Below are positions 6,447-7,163 of a stretch of 7,163 bases of DNA, piece after piece. The DNA is from an uncultured Sphingomonadaceae bacterium (GTDB lineage Bacteria > Pseudomonadota > Alphaproteobacteria > Sphingomonadales > Sphingomonadaceae), in assembly GCA_946480515.1 (NCBI GenBank), contig CAMLKX010000098.1:1-7163 (forward strand), in the 5' to 3' direction. The notes beneath the pieces were generated by a model. That model searched no databases. It saw only the letters and a list, made by a program, of their open reading frames with translations, and was not told where the DNA came from. How positions within the stretch are numbered: the stretch's first letter is position 1; each line of letters opens with the position of its first letter. Position numbers and translations under genes: made by a program.

Positions 6447-7163
6447 TCAGCGCTTCGGCGGAGCGAAGCCTTCCTTATATTCGATCTTCGCCGACTTGCG
6501 CAGGCTCTTCAGCCGATCCTGCATGAACTTTGTGCCTTGGTCCCGGCGCATCGCGGCGACGGCTAATGGCCGCGCCTGATCCCCAACGAGGGGGGAAGGC
6601 TCACGAGCAACGATGACACTCGCGACCATCTTTCCACCGGCGGGAATGACGAATGGCTCGTCCTTGGGAAGCGTCGCAATCCTTCCGTACATGTCGGGCG
6701 GGATTACTGCCGTATCCACCCGATTCCGCGAGCGGGTGAATGCAATGTTATTCTTGGTCAGAACGTCAGCCAGTTGCGCGAGGGTCTTAGCCGCGACGAT
6801 TTGGCTCTTCACCGCCGGATTGGTCGGCGCTTCATATTGCAACTGGTCAAGGTTCCAGAATTCACGCTTTGCAAACATTCCCGGGCGGGACGCCTGATAG
6901 CGGGAGATTTCCGGAGCTGACGGCAGCTGTTCGGTGTTCAACTGCCGCGACGCCAGCATGCTGATGAGCAGGTCCTCGGTCATTCGGCGCTGACGATTGA
7001 GGAACTCGGGAGATGTATCGAGGCCTTCGGTTCGGGCCTGTTGGGCGAGCAGCCGGCGGTCAATCATCGTTTGCAGGATGCGCGACCTCGCTTCGTCGGA
7101 TCGCAAATTGCGCGGCAGGTTGGCCGCGCTAAGCTCCGCGTTCAATTCCGTCGCAGTGACCTC
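6447..7163 (-). CDS. EpsD-like peptidyl-prolyl cis-trans isomerase / periplasmic chaperone, C-terminal part
   Basis: Partial gene: 238 codons are open from the right edge to TGA, so the N-terminus with its expected signal peptide is missing. The first residues (EVTATELNAEL) already match the SurA/EpsD motif that follows the first strand, so a TTG at 7145 is an internal Leu, not the start. Residues 20-80 are a helical chaperone-like domain (SRILQTMIDRRLLAQQA, then FLNRQRRMTEDLLISML). PSAPEISRYQASRPGMFAKR (81-100) introduces a parvulin-like region, with AKTLAQLADVL at 125-135 and PKDEPFVIPAGGKMVASVIV at 166-185. The GGDLGW-type motif of active parvulins is not seen, so isomerase activity is doubtful. 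The basic tail ends in APPKR. EpsD-like proteins are typical of EPS loci and would help fold periplasmic or outer-membrane export parts. The gene converges on the kinase and belongs to another transcript entering from the right. Confidence 0.85.
   Translation of the reverse strand, partial: EVTATELNAELSAANLPRNLRSDEARSRILQTMIDRRLLAQQARTEGLDTSPEFLNRQRRMTEDLLISMLASRQLNTEQLPSAPEISRYQASRPGMFAKREFWNLDQLQYEAPTNPAVKSQIVAAKTLAQLADVLTKNNIAFTRSRNRVDTAVIPPDMYGRIATLPKDEPFVIPAGGKMVASVIVAREPSPLVGDQARPLAVAAMRRDQGTKFMQDRLKSLRKSAKIEYKEGFAPPKR
6452..6469 (+). terminator. Weak hairpin near the convergent gene ends
   Basis: GCTTCG (6452-6457) and CGAAGC (6464-6469) form a 6-bp stem with a 6-nt loop, 22 bases after the kinase stop and inside the last codons of the convergent isomerase gene. 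On the plus strand a partly T-rich stretch (CTTCCTTATATT) follows; on the minus strand there is none. It could be a modest terminator for the plus operon. Confidence 0.3.

Noticed and set aside
7143..7145. TTG as the start of the EpsD-like gene
   Set aside because: The frame stays open to the window edge, and the residues before it (EVTATE) fit the family motif, so TTG encodes an internal Leu.

Overview
This window is part of an exopolysaccharide (EPS) assembly and export locus, most likely from an alphaproteobacterium of the Sphingomonadales. That placement is inferred from the GC-rich sequence, the gene set and the protein style (a short non-lipidated Wza-like protein, a separate co-polymerase and tyrosine kinase, an EpsD-like isomerase); no 16S or other marker is present. 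The machinery is of the Wzx/Wzy type: a membrane enzyme starts the lipid-linked sugar chain, a co-polymerase with its tyrosine kinase sets chain length, and a periplasmic/outer-membrane module exports the polymer.

Layout. Positions 1-747 (minus) hold the N-terminal half of a polyprenyl-phosphate sugar-1-phosphate transferase; its catalytic domain lies off the left edge. It is coupled by a one-base stop/start overlap to the gene before it, a TPR-repeat lipoprotein (747-2186, minus). About 105 bp of divergent intergenic DNA (2190-2294) holds a plausible minus-strand promoter, two small dyads and the ribosome binding site of the rightward operon. That operon (plus) runs Wza-type export protein (2295-2894), outer-membrane beta-barrel (2891-4183), Wzz-like polysaccharide co-polymerase (4183-5610) and BY-type tyrosine kinase (5636-6430). 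The first three overlap by 4 and 1 bases; a 25-base gap with a possible coupling hairpin precedes the kinase. From the right edge a convergent minus-strand gene, an EpsD-like peptidyl-prolyl isomerase missing its N-terminus, ends 16 bp from the kinase stop.

How the parts fit. The priming transferase would load the first sugar phosphate on undecaprenyl phosphate, and the co-polymerase/kinase pair would control polymerisation in the inner membrane. The Wza-like protein is too short, and lacks the lipid anchor, to span the outer membrane alone, so the beta-barrel encoded next to it is the likely outer-membrane pore. The TPR lipoprotein and the EpsD-like protein would act in the periplasm as scaffold and folding factor. 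The same families recur in PEP-CTERM/exosortase-associated EPS loci and in sphingan clusters; which of these applies cannot be decided from this window. I see no mobile element, CRISPR array, tRNA or rRNA. The system is a recognisable variant of known EPS export rather than clearly new; the most interesting parts are the minimal exporter/barrel pairing, the TPR-lipoprotein link to the priming enzyme, and the small regulatory structures.
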